Below, one piece after another: positions 11,605 to 20,570 of a stretch of DNA of 64,000 nucleotides. A program made the translations under genes and the position numbers. The stretch comes from Bettongia penicillata ogilbyi (lineage: Eukaryota > Chordata > Mammalia > Diprotodontia > Potoroidae): NCBI GenBank assembly GCA_023548195.1, contig JAJHZJ010000028.1, positions 310,001 to 374,000 on the forward strand. The letters run 5' to 3'. Numbering within the stretch: the stretch's first letter is position 1; each line of letters opens with the position of its first letter. The notes under the pieces are model-generated. The model worked only from the letters and a program-made list of their open reading frames with translations. It was not told the origin of the DNA and did not search any database.

Positions 11605-13555
11605 GTAAGAGATGATAAGGTATGGTATAAGAGGAGAAGGGAAGGAAAAATTATCAAATAAATGTCATTTTTTGTGGGGGATGGAGGTGTGGGTGGGAGG
11701 ATGGGGCAACAATTCACTGCTTCATGCAGGTCACGATGGTCATGAAACCATCAGCTTTCATGGATCCTCAAATAGTTTGCCCTGGGAACCTGAAATTGAG
11801 GGTTACTTAAATGATTGTGGTGCAAGTGTCAAGACAGCAGACCTTAACACTAAGTTTACAAGAATAATTAATTAAAAGTAGAAACCAATGTATAGTCTCA
11901 AAAGGTGATCTCCCTTGCCCAGCTCTCTTTCTCCCTTTTCTCTCACTCTATGACAGCTTTGCCAGTAGCAAAGTCCTGGGCTTATGTCTACCAGTATTGA
12001 AATAATTTTATGTCCTTCCTTCTCCTCTCAACCACTGCCATACTGTTCCTTTTATTTCACCTGCTCTAGTGATCTCCATGTCATTTATTCCAGCATAGAT
12101 CTGCAATCCATTACTCCTTTGGACAGTTCTGTGAATTAGAGAGTTCACCTTTATTTTCAGCCTAATGCTTTGTCTTTGTGATTTCTACCCATTTGTGCCT
12201 AATTTTTCCTTCTGTGGCTAATTGTAGAGGGAAATGGGACATTTTCAAATTTCTTCTTCTTCCTTCTAATATCTTCTGCTAAAATAACTACATACATTTA
12301 TTGGAGTACAAGAATGGAGAGAAAAACATGTGATGGATGCAGAGAAATAAGGAACCATTGATCCATGTCAGACTTTTGTATATCATGTCAAACTTTTCAT
12401 CTGTTTCTACAAGTGTACTTTCATGCAGTCCAATATGCATTGAGCAGTCCAGTTCACTGAACCCTCAGGAATGAGAAATTCAGCCCTTGAATACTCTTTT
12501 CACAGTAGAGCAGTTTGGAGTTCTTCAGTACAGGTGTTCTGATAATTGTGATGCATTGTGAAAAAAATGATTTCAATAGTCTTCAGTTGCATACTTCCAA
12601 CTGTGCGGTGTGCTGACTGGTCTAGTGTTCACATACTGAGCAGTAATAAAAAACATGTGGGAATACTGGCTGACTCAGCCTCCCTTCAAGGTGCTTTTCT
12701 AGCACCACTCCCCCTCCCCTGCTTTGTCTCCTAAAAGAACTATCTGAGATCAGCTTAACTAGGGAGGCGTTCCCACAATGCTGGTTTTCCTATTTGAAAA
12801 GTGGGTCAAGATGTATTTTAATGATGCTGCTTGGCCTATAACCACTGACAGACAGAATTGATGTTCCTTTAAAGATCATTTTTCCAGAAAGGAATCATTG
12901 TACATGGTTAACTTTGAAACTGGAATATTCCTTTTCTGTGCATCTATCAGATAGAGTTTATTGAGTATGGATGTAAGACAAGGCTTAGGAAATGGTGGGT
13001 GGATAGAGTGAGAAAGGAGACTACTGTGATTTAAAAGCTGTCAGAAAAGGACAACTATGCCCCTAAAATAATCTCCCTACAGATCTACAAACATGCCTAC
13101 AATTTCCATATTATCTATTCTGTTGAAAACTTTAAAATATGTATCCCATTTATCAATCATTAACAATCATTGACAACTTTTATTACATGGTTGGAAGAAG
13201 CTAGTCACCTAAGGGACTCAAAACAATAGGTTAGAGGACAGTGAACCTTTATGTATCCTGAGTAGTATGGAACATAAGAACAATAGGCACCTAGAAATGA
13301 GGGATTTTCAAAAGAAAGGAGGTAAGAATAGTAATACAATGAAGACAAATTTCAACCTACCTCACAGTTTTGGTTTTTTTCCAAAAGTAAGTTCTCTCTT
13401 GGCACCATAGTAGAGATAGAAAAGGAAGACTCAGATTTTCAAAGAACAGGTTTCTGGGAAAATTTATAATACATTATATCTCATAGCAGGACCACCAGAG
13501 GTGAAATTTGAGGTCTATCAAACTGATCAGTAGCTCCATTTTAATAAATTTGTTC
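11605..13555. other. Unassigned, mostly unique sequence
   Basis: No gene is recognised. The segment 11930-12200 is pyrimidine-rich and could be very old LINE-2 sequence, but I cannot match enough of it. The rest shows no repeat structure. Confidence 0.4.
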
Positions 13556-13559
13556 TGTT

Positions 13560-14450
13560 TTATTTACTTAAGCCTAGGCCCTGACACCAATTCCATCCAT
13601 TATTCCAAATGGCAAGCTAAGTAAAAAAAAATAATAATTTGTCTAGCATTCAAAGCTCTCTACAAACTTCTACTCTCTATCAGGTCCTCCATGGTGTCTG
13701 TCTTTCAGTCACACTATACAATTTGCTTATCATTCCTTTCTCATTAGGTAGATTTTATCAATGTGTTTCTGAGTAATTGAGAGGACAGAGAACTAGATTT
13801 GGAATGAGGGCATCTGAATATGAATCCTACCTTATCCTGTTACCATAGGATTCTGATCTCATTACATATAACTACTGTCAGAATCTACATTTTTAAGGTT
13901 TATTCTGTTTTCCTCAGTTTTTATGAATAGTAGGTATGGAATATCTATTAAAAATCCTTTTCTTAAATTTTTTGGATGAATCACTTTTGTCTAGGCAATT
14001 GTGGACAATAGTTCTGTCTTTAATAAAATTCAAAGACCACCATAACTTATTTAATGACTGTAATTTCTTCATTCTTAATTTTTTTCTTTATTCATTCTAT
14101 TTCCAATTCCAGAAATTATCATCTATTCCATTCCTACTACTTTTCATAGCTTCCTTGTTGAATTATATTTTGTTCTCTAAATCTTAAATCAAAGGGGACA
14201 TTACTGTGTAAAGTCGTTCCAGTTATTATCTTCACACCTTGGACCTTATGGAACTCCATTTGTATATCTGTCATTCACTTACCATATTTGTTTTATATTT
14301 TAACTATCTGATGATGTCATTTTCCATTGGGTTGTAAGTCTCATGAGGACTGGGATACTATCCTAAATAGCTTTAACTTATTTTGCAGAATTTAGTACAA
14401 CGTTTCATATTTCGAAACTACCTAATAAATGTTTCTTGAATTAAATTAAA
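13560..14450 (+). mobile_element. LINE-2 3' end, sense, with a SINE inside
   Basis: At 13640-13770 the sequence follows the L2 RT C-terminal region ('TAGCATTCAAAGCTCTCTACAAACTT'-type phrase, given here in broken form). At 14310-14450 it shows the L2 3' end: 'GGTTGTAAGTCTCATGAGGACTGGGATACTATC' type block, 'TAATAAATGTTTCTTGAATTAA', then a short AATTA/TTGAA tail. About 160 bp of SINE-like sequence (13775-13935) sits inside. It is old and non-coding. Confidence 0.65.
13775..13935 (+). repeat. SINE fragment, tRNA-headed or MIR-like
   Basis: The phrases 'GAGAGGACAGAGAACTAGATTTGGAAT' (broken over 13778-13804), 'TGAATATGAATCC' and 'TTCTGATCTCATTACA' follow the order of a tRNA-headed SINE. It is old and the limits are approximate. 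Confidence 0.4.
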
Positions 14451-14507
14451 TTGTTCTCATCTAAGAATAAACCTTTCAAAATGTTCTCTTAAAAGTTTTG
14501 TAAACTG

Positions 14508-15207
14508 AGGGGTGAGCCAAGATGGCGGAGTAGAAAGACTCACGTATGCTAGCTCCAAACCCACAGTCCATATATTTCCTGCAAGAAGAACTCCCCACAA
14601 ATTCTGGAGCACTGCAAGTCACGCAGAAACAGTGGAAAAGATTTCCATTCCAGAGAGCCCTGGAGAGCGGTTCCCAGGAGTCTGTCGTGCCCTGGAAAGC
14701 GGAGCCCACCCCTGTGCTGCCCTGGCTGCGCAGCTGAGAGGAGCAGATAAGAGCAGGCGTTAGGGACAGAACCTCCGGAGGCCAGGAAGGTCCCTCGGCC
14801 CACAGGCACTACAGGTCAGTGAGAGAGACTTCTGGGCTGGCCAAAAGGAGAGCAGGGTGTCTCCGTGACTCGGAGCCCCCCAGGAGGCAGTGGAAGAGGC
14901 AGTGGCAGGGGCAGTGCCAGAGGCAGCAGCAGAGGCAAGGGAAGAGGCAGCTGCGGCAACCAGGGACTCCCAGAGCAGCAGGCAGAAGTTGAGAGCCATT
15001 ACCATAGATCTCTGCATAAAGACCCTGAGGGAACTGAGCCTGGGAGACTGTCCTGCCCCCAACCAAGCACTAGAACTTAAGCTCACATTGAATAGCAGCC
15101 ACGCCTGCCACAGAAAGCCCACTTGAATCTCAGACCCCAAGAACTAGCTGGGCGGATCTAGGCAGGGGTGGACAGGAATCTTGGAAGCCAAGTAACTGGC
15201 TGGGAAA
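14508..15207 (+). promoter_or_regulatory. Element A 5' UTR / internal promoter region
   Basis: A GC-rich leader that contrasts with the AT-rich surroundings. CAAGATGGCGG at 14518-14528 is a YY1-type site. In L1 this site lies at the same place and sets the transcription start at the element's first base. A purine-rich hexamer-like repeat (GGCAGN units) spans about 14880-14955. A single copy of the 72-bp unit that is duplicated in elements D and E occurs near 14996-15066. Promoter function is inferred from L1 biology. Confidence 0.7.
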
Positions 15208-16308
15208 ATGCCCAGAAAAGGGAAGAAAAATAAGACTATAGACAGCTACTTTGATGGGGTACAGATGTTCCCGCCTTTCAATTCTGATGACGAGGAACTA
15301 TTCTTACCATCAGGGAAAGACGTGGAGGTCGGGGCCTCTGTATCCCAGACATCCAAGGTGGATGTCCGGTGGACTCAGGCCATGGAAGAGCTCAAAAAAG
15401 ATTTTTAAAATCAAGTTAGACAGGTGGAGGAAAAACTGGCAAGAGAAATGAGAGAGATGCAAGAAAAGTATGAAAAACGGGTCAATACTTTGCTAAAGGA
15501 GACCCAAAAAAATGCTGAAAAAAATAACACCATGAAAAATAGAGTCACTCAATTGGCAAAAGAGGTTCAAAAAGCCAATGAGGAGAAGAATGCTTTCAAA
15601 AGCAGAATTAGCCAAATGGAAAAAGTGGTTCAAAAGCTCACTGAAGATAATAGTTCTTTCAAAATTAGAATGGAACAGATGGAGTCTAATGACTTTATGA
15701 GAAACCAAGAAATCACAAAACAAAACCAAAAGAATGAAAAAATGCAAGAGAATGTGAACTATCTCGTGGGAAAAACAACTGACCTGGAAAATAGATCCAG
15801 AAGAGACAATTTAAAAATTATGGGATTACCTGAAAGTCATGATCTAAAAAAGAGCCTAAACATCATCTTCCATGAAATTATCAAGGAAAACTGCCCTGAC
15901 ATTCTACAACCGGAGGGCAAAATAAGTATTGAAAGAATTCATTGATCACGGCCTGAAAGAGATCCAAAAAGAGAAACTCCTAGGAACATTGTGGCCAAAT
16001 TCCAGAATTCCCAGGTCAAGGAGAAAATCTTGCAAGCAGCTAGAAAGAAACAATTCCAGTATTGTGGAAATACAATTAGGATAACTCAAGATCTAGCAGT
16101 TTCTACATTAAGGGATCAAAGGGCATGGAATAGGATATTCCAGAAGTCAAAGGAACTAGGACTCAAACCAAGAAACACCTACCCAGCAAAACTGCGTATA
16201 ATACTTCAGGGGAAAATATGGTCTTTCAATGAAACAGAGGACTTTCAAGCATTCTTGATGAAAAGAACAGAGCTGAAAAGAAAATTTGACTTTCAAACAC
16301 AAGAATGA
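15208..16308 (+). pseudogene. L1 ORF1 (ORF1p), two nonsense mutations
   Basis: This is the RNA-binding chaperone of L1, which forms coiled-coil trimers on L1 RNA. The start MPRKGKKNKT is shared with elements B, D and E. Order: a charged N-terminus, a long coiled coil (about residues 60-190), an RRM (from about residue 200, LKIMGLPE), and a C-terminal domain with TYPAKL. The reading frame has 366 codons plus a stop, but carries a stop at 15406-15408 (GAA to TAA, the E after KKDF) and a second at 15943-15945 (CGA to TGA in the IHRS motif, a CpG decay). No frameshift is seen, so the copy was intact when it inserted or shortly before. Confidence 0.9.
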
Positions 16309-17341
16309 GAACAAGCATGAGAAAGTAAACAGCAAAGGGAAGTCATAAAGGACTTACCAATAGTTAACTGTTTACATTCCTACGTGGAAAGACAATATTT
16401 GTAACTCTTAAAAAAACTTTTCAGTATCTGGGTAGTTGGTGGCACCACACACACACATACACGCACTCACATGTACACGTGTGTACGCATACACACATGC
16501 ACGCACATACAGAAACAGAGAGCACAGAGTGAATTGAATAGGATGGGACCATATCTTAAAAGAAATTAAGGTAAATGGTGAGAGAGAAAGGTAGGGGGAG
16601 GAAAGAGGGTGAAATGGAATGGGGTAAATTATATGTCATTTAAGAGGCAAGCAGGAGACTTTTTAGTGGAGGGAAAAAGAGGAGAGCTGAGAAAAAAACA
16701 AGAAGTTTACCCTCATCACATTCGACTAAAGGAAGGAGTAAAATGCACACTTATTTTGGTATGAAAACCTATCTTACAATAAGGGGAGAAGGAGATAAGG
16801 AGGGTGGGGGAATGATGGAAGGGAGGGCAATGGGAGGAGGGAGCAATTTGAAGTCAACACTCGGGGAGGGACAGGATCAAAAGACAGAATAGAAACAATG
16901 GGGGGCAGGATATAATGGAGGGAAATACAGTTAGTCTTACACAACACAACGATTATGGAAGTCATTTGCAAAACTACACAGATAGGGCCTATATTGAATT
17001 GCCTGCCTTCCCAAGGGGAATGGGTGGGGAGGGAGGGATGGGGAGAATTTGAAACTCAAAGTTTTAGGAATAACTGTTGAGTATTGTTCTTGCTACTAGG
17101 AAATAAGAAATACAGTTAATGGGGAATAGAAAGTCATCTGGCCCTACAGGACAAAAGAGAAGATGGGGAAAAGAGGAGGGAGGGATGATAGAAGAGAGGG
17201 CAGATTGGTGATAGGGAAAATTAGATTGCTCGGTGTATTGGGGTGGGGGAAGGGGATAAAAGGGGAGAAAGTTTGGAACCCAAAATTTTGTGAAAATGAA
17301 TGTAAAAAGTTAAATAACTAAATTTTTATTACAAAAAAACC
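16309..17341 (+). other. Element A 3' UTR
   Basis: It follows the ORF1 stop directly. It holds a CA/CG-interrupted dinucleotide run (about 16449-16510), long G-rich purine stretches (16580-16620, 16785-16860, 17160-17265), and the terminal 'AAAATTTTGTGAAAATGAATGTAAAAAGTTAAATAA' type end followed by T5ATTAC-A7. The same 3' UTR is found in element B (29322-30185, with about 160 bp missing) and, antisense, at 63738-64000. G-rich polypurine tracts are a general feature of mammalian L1 3' UTRs. Confidence 0.8.
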
Positions 17342-17354
17342 GTTTTGTAAACTG

Positions 17355-17810
17355 CTACAATGATTTATAAACAGAGTAGACGTCTATTTATGGGTTGCAA
17401 ATTATAATACGAAAATTAATGGCATACAGTTTGCTGTAAGAAACAGTAAAGAAGAAGATTTCAGAAAGGCATGGGAAAACGTAACAACTAATAGGGTAAA
17501 AATACAAGAGAAGCAGGAAAACAACATACATAAAAAAACTGCAACAATTTAAATGGAAAGAATAACAAAATGGAAACAATGCTACGAAACCATAATGATT
17601 AAATTTGTCTCTTCAAGAGATGATAATGTATTCCTCTCCCTTCTTTATAATAATGAAGGTGGAAGTTGTGTTAAGTTATGCTCTACACATAATTCTGGGC
17701 ATTTTTAATATATTAGTTTTGCATACAGTTTTGCGGTATCATTTTTATTTTTTTTTTATAAGGGATAGCTCTCTGGAAGAAAGGGAGAGAATGTAATGGA
17801 AAATGAAAAT
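17355..17810. other. Unassigned sequence
   Basis: No gene or repeat is recognised between element A and the next SINE. Confidence 0.4.
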
Positions 17811-17811
17811 A

Positions 17812-18060
17812 GATTGAATTAGATGGCCCAGTAGACATACTACTAAAACTAGCGTCAGGAAGACTTAGGTTCATGTCCAGTCTCGGATACTTACTGACTG
17901 ATCCTGAACAAACCACCTACCCCTGTGTGACTCAGTTTCTTCATCTATAAAATGAGGAAAATACCACTTACTTCCCAGAGTTATTATGAGGAAAAAGTGA
18001 AATATTTATAAAATGATTCAAAAACCTTAAGGAACTATGTAAATATTATTGTTATTGTAC
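17812..18060 (+). repeat. CORE-SINE (MAR1/MIR-like)
   Basis: A tRNA-like head ('GATGGCCCAGTAGACATAC', then a B-box-like GGTTCATGTCC near 17868-17878) is followed by the CORE-type phrases 'CTCAGTTTCTTCATCTATAAAATGAGG' (split over 17931-17957) and 'TTATTATGAGGAAAAAGTGA'. It ends in 'ATTATTGTTATTGT'. It is a nearly complete old copy. Confidence 0.75.
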
Positions 18061-18109
18061 GAAAGATAGTGATACAAAGTGGGTTTAAAAATATGTGCAC
18101 TGCTGTGAG

Positions 18110-18245
18110 ATAATAGAAATGTGATATAACTGAGAGCTGGAGATGAAAGTGGCAAACCAGTCCAGTACCTTTGCAAACAAACTCTCCAATGGGGTCATGA
18201 GGAGTTGCACAAGACTGAATAATGGCAACAGCAGCTTAATGTGTA
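18110..18245 (+). repeat. RTE-tailed SINE fragment
   Basis: The order 'AGTGGCAAACCAGTCCAGTACCTTTGC', 'CCAATGGGGTCATGA', 'GAGTTGCACAAGACTGAATAATGG' (phrases across 18145-18230) matches the RTE-type tail of marsupial SINEs in sense orientation, the reverse of the copy at 945-1165. Confidence 0.7.
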
Positions 18246-18781
18246 GATGCATTTGACTTGAACATAAGTGCATTTTCATCCCCAATTTCTTAAATAAAAC
18301 AAATGTCTTCTTTAGAATACTTGAATCTAAAGCACTATAGTATACAATGATATAAATACTTTAATCTAACTTAAGGATGAGAAATGAATAATGTACGAGT
18401 TGATATTGTTATATTTTCTTTTCTTTATCAACTTACCTTAAATCTCAGATGGGAATCTAAAATGTTCTTCCGTTATTGTCTGTGTCATTGGAGTTTGCTC
18501 AGCATTAAAGAACCCATGTGGTTCTTAGCTCTCCATTCTTCTGGCTGTAAAATTTTCTGGGTCCCAGGTATGAATATTCCATGCTACTTACTTAGATTAT
18601 TAAAGCTGATCATAGTGAAAGTCTTAGTTTATCCTTTTCTAAACTCCTTTGACCCTGCTTTCTTTCTTTACATACACCTACAGGAAAAAAGAACACATTT
18701 ATGAGGCATGATTTTACCTACTCAGGGAAAAAAAAAATTGCATGTTTTAAAAAGATAGAAAGATAGGTGGATAGGAAGAAT

Positions 18782-18832
18782 GAAAGAAAAAAAGAAAGAA
18801 AGGAAGGAAGAAAGAAAGAAAGAAAGAAAGAA

Positions 18833-18916
<84 letters not shown>

Positions 18917-19012
18917 AGAGGAGGAAGGAAGGAAGGAAGGAAGGAAGGAAGGAAGGAAGGAAGGAAGGAAGGAAGGAAGGAAGGAAGGAAGGAAGGAAGG
19001 AAGGAAGGAAGG
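18782..19012 (+). repeat. 231-bp uninterrupted polypurine microsatellite: (GAAA)n then (GGAA)n
   Basis: Every base from 18782 to 19012 is A or G. A GAAA block (to about 18914) passes through a short GAGGAGG bridge into about 23 GGAA units. The frames over it translate as Lys/Glu/Arg or Phe/Ser/Leu repeats and are not genes. Such tracts have mirror symmetry and can adopt triplex DNA, and GGAA repeats are ETS-factor core sites; both points are general knowledge. Confidence 0.95.
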
Positions 19013-19524
19013 TACTGTGTATATGGTCTATTTGTACATTCAGTTGTTGCAACCAGTGGTAGTTTGACCATTTGGATTATGGAAACTCAAAATTTTCTTA
19101 TCCTTTTCATAGAATAGAACATTTTGACTGAAAATAAGTCTTGTAAAAGCATTTAACCTAGTTTCAGGTTTCATATCACTTGCTCACTAAAAAGTTCTGT
19201 GTTTTATCCCCTGGAACATATGAACAACCTGATATAGTAAGAGGTGATTGACTCAAAACAATCCATAAAATTCACTCTTTCTGAAAATAGGTAGTACATT
19301 ACCTCCTATCAATTATATAAAAAATCATTAAAATTTCAATATAGACTTCATTGGACTGCTCCTGTACTTCAAAAAGAAAGAGGGAAAAGATTTCCTCTGT
19401 AGATCTGACATGTCTATAGAGGTGGGTCATACTGTGAGGCAGATTGCTAAAATAGATTCTTTCCCCATCATTAAATCTATCAATTTTAAGAGAAAACAGG
19501 GATTTTAGAGGCCATATTCATCAC

Positions 19525-19640
19525 CTTTCCATTTTACATAACTGACGTCCTTATCAATTAAATGATTATGACTTTTGTCAAGAAGCAGTTTAAGAATAGG
19601 GTAGTATTTGAACCCAGGTCTTTTAACCAGAGATTAAACC
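19525..19640 (-). repeat. MIR-like SINE fragment, antisense
   Basis: 'CATTTTACATAACTGACG', 'GAAGCAGTTTAAGAATAGG' and 'TTTGAACCCAGGTCTTTTAACCAGAG' (split over 19530-19632) follow the reverse-complement order of MIR. Confidence 0.5.
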
Positions 19641-19779
19641 ATGAAACCAACCATGAAAAATGATGAGGAAATGGAGAAAGGGCCATAACACCATTACTAC
19701 CTGCATGACCTTGGGCATAGTACCAAATGTGCCTTAGGTGCACAAAGCTGAAAGGAACAGCATTTATATATGCATATGT

Positions 19780-19818
19780 TCATACATACATACACATATA
19801 TGTATATGTGTGTCCATT

Positions 19819-19875
<57 letters not shown>

Positions 19876-19937
19876 GTCTGTCTATCTGTCTGCCTCTCTC
19901 TGTCTATCTGTCTGCCTGCCTGTATATCCATCCATCC

Positions 19938-19986
<49 letters not shown>

Positions 19987-19990
19987 CATG
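19780..19990. repeat. Compound (TATC)n / (TGTC)n / (CATC)n microsatellite
   Basis: CA/TA-rich flank at 19780-19818, then TATC units at 19820-19874, a mixed TGTC/TGCC section, CATC units, and a second TATC block to 19986. The open frames over it encode only Ile-Tyr-Leu-Ser repeats. Confidence 0.95.
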
Positions 19991-20404
19991 AATCTACTGT
20001 GCCAAGCTATATATGACATAAAAGTACAGGGGGCTTGATTTAGCATTTTGTATTGGGTTCAAAAAGAACCAAGTAAAATTTATTGCTCCATAGTACCTGA
20101 CCGCAGCTCTTTCCATCATATGACATTGTCTTTTATGTGTCTCTAGGAATCACCAAACAGTGTAAATATTTCAATATACTTCAATGGCCTTCCATGATCT
20201 CAAACATGTAAAAATTATTTCGTTCTCTGCACCTATTCCATGTGTGTTCCAAATGCATGATATTCTTTTGCATCCCATTTCATTCTATCCATTATTTTCC
20301 CTCATTGATCTTTCATAGTGGATCTACCTCAGGTTGTAAAGACTTTTCTCTAGGTCTTCTTACATTCTATTTTCACCTATAAGCATTTTGAATGCTTGGT
20401 AGAA

Positions 20405-20570
20405 CTTCTAAAGCTGTGTGACCACTGTGATAGCTCAGAATATCATTTTTATCTGTAAAATGGAAATAACAATACTATGTTTTTGAATTATAGGGTTGCT
20501 ATGAAAATAGCCCTTTGTAAATGATAGTGTTGCATAAATGGAAGTTATCACCATCACTCACTGTTTACTT
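20405..20570 (+). repeat. MIR-like SINE
   Basis: 'CTGTGTGACCACTGTG', 'TATCTGTAAAATGGAAATAACAATACTA' (split) and 'TTATAGGGTTGCTATGA' (20420-20505) match the MIR core in order. It is old; the limits are approximate. Confidence 0.6.

Larger units (their letters stand above)
14495..17354 (+). mobile_element. Half-L1 element A, full length, ORF1 only, with target-site duplications
   Basis: This is a complete insertion of about 2.83 kb (14508-17341) flanked by the perfect 13-bp duplication GTTTTGTAAACTG at 14495-14507 and 17342-17354. The target just upstream reads CTT/AAAA (14488-14494), a good L1-endonuclease site. The element starts AGGGGTGAGCCAAGATGG, like the mammalian L1 5' start. It has a GC-rich 5' UTR (14508-15207), ORF1 (15208-16308), and then a 1.03-kb 3' UTR with a CA microsatellite, a G-rich purine tract and a tail ending in T5ATTAC-A7. 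No ORF2 sequence is present between ORF1 and the 3' UTR. This is the half-L1 (HAL1-type) layout: the element would depend on ORF2 protein made elsewhere. The bounded ends show that ORF2 loss predates insertion. Confidence 0.9.

Noticed and set aside
14512..15126. Multiple overlapping frames on both strands in the half-L1 5' UTR (also 27472-28156, 31888-32542, 55868-56341)
   Set aside because: GC-rich leaders have few stop codons. The frames are not conserved in position between A, B, D and E, and the frames disagree.
16446..16515. CA-rich repeat as a possible CRISPR-like or regular array
   Set aside because: It is a dinucleotide microsatellite in the 3' UTR of a retroelement and recurs in element B. 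No spacers or direct repeats of CRISPR type exist in the window.
18718..19117. Several open frames of 95-117 codons on both strands, rich in Lys/Glu/Arg or Phe/Ser/Leu
   Set aside because: They are translations of the GAAA/GGAA microsatellite.
19727..20038. Open frames of 73-103 codons with Ile-Tyr-Leu-Ser repeats
   Set aside because: They are translations of the TATC microsatellite in its three frames.
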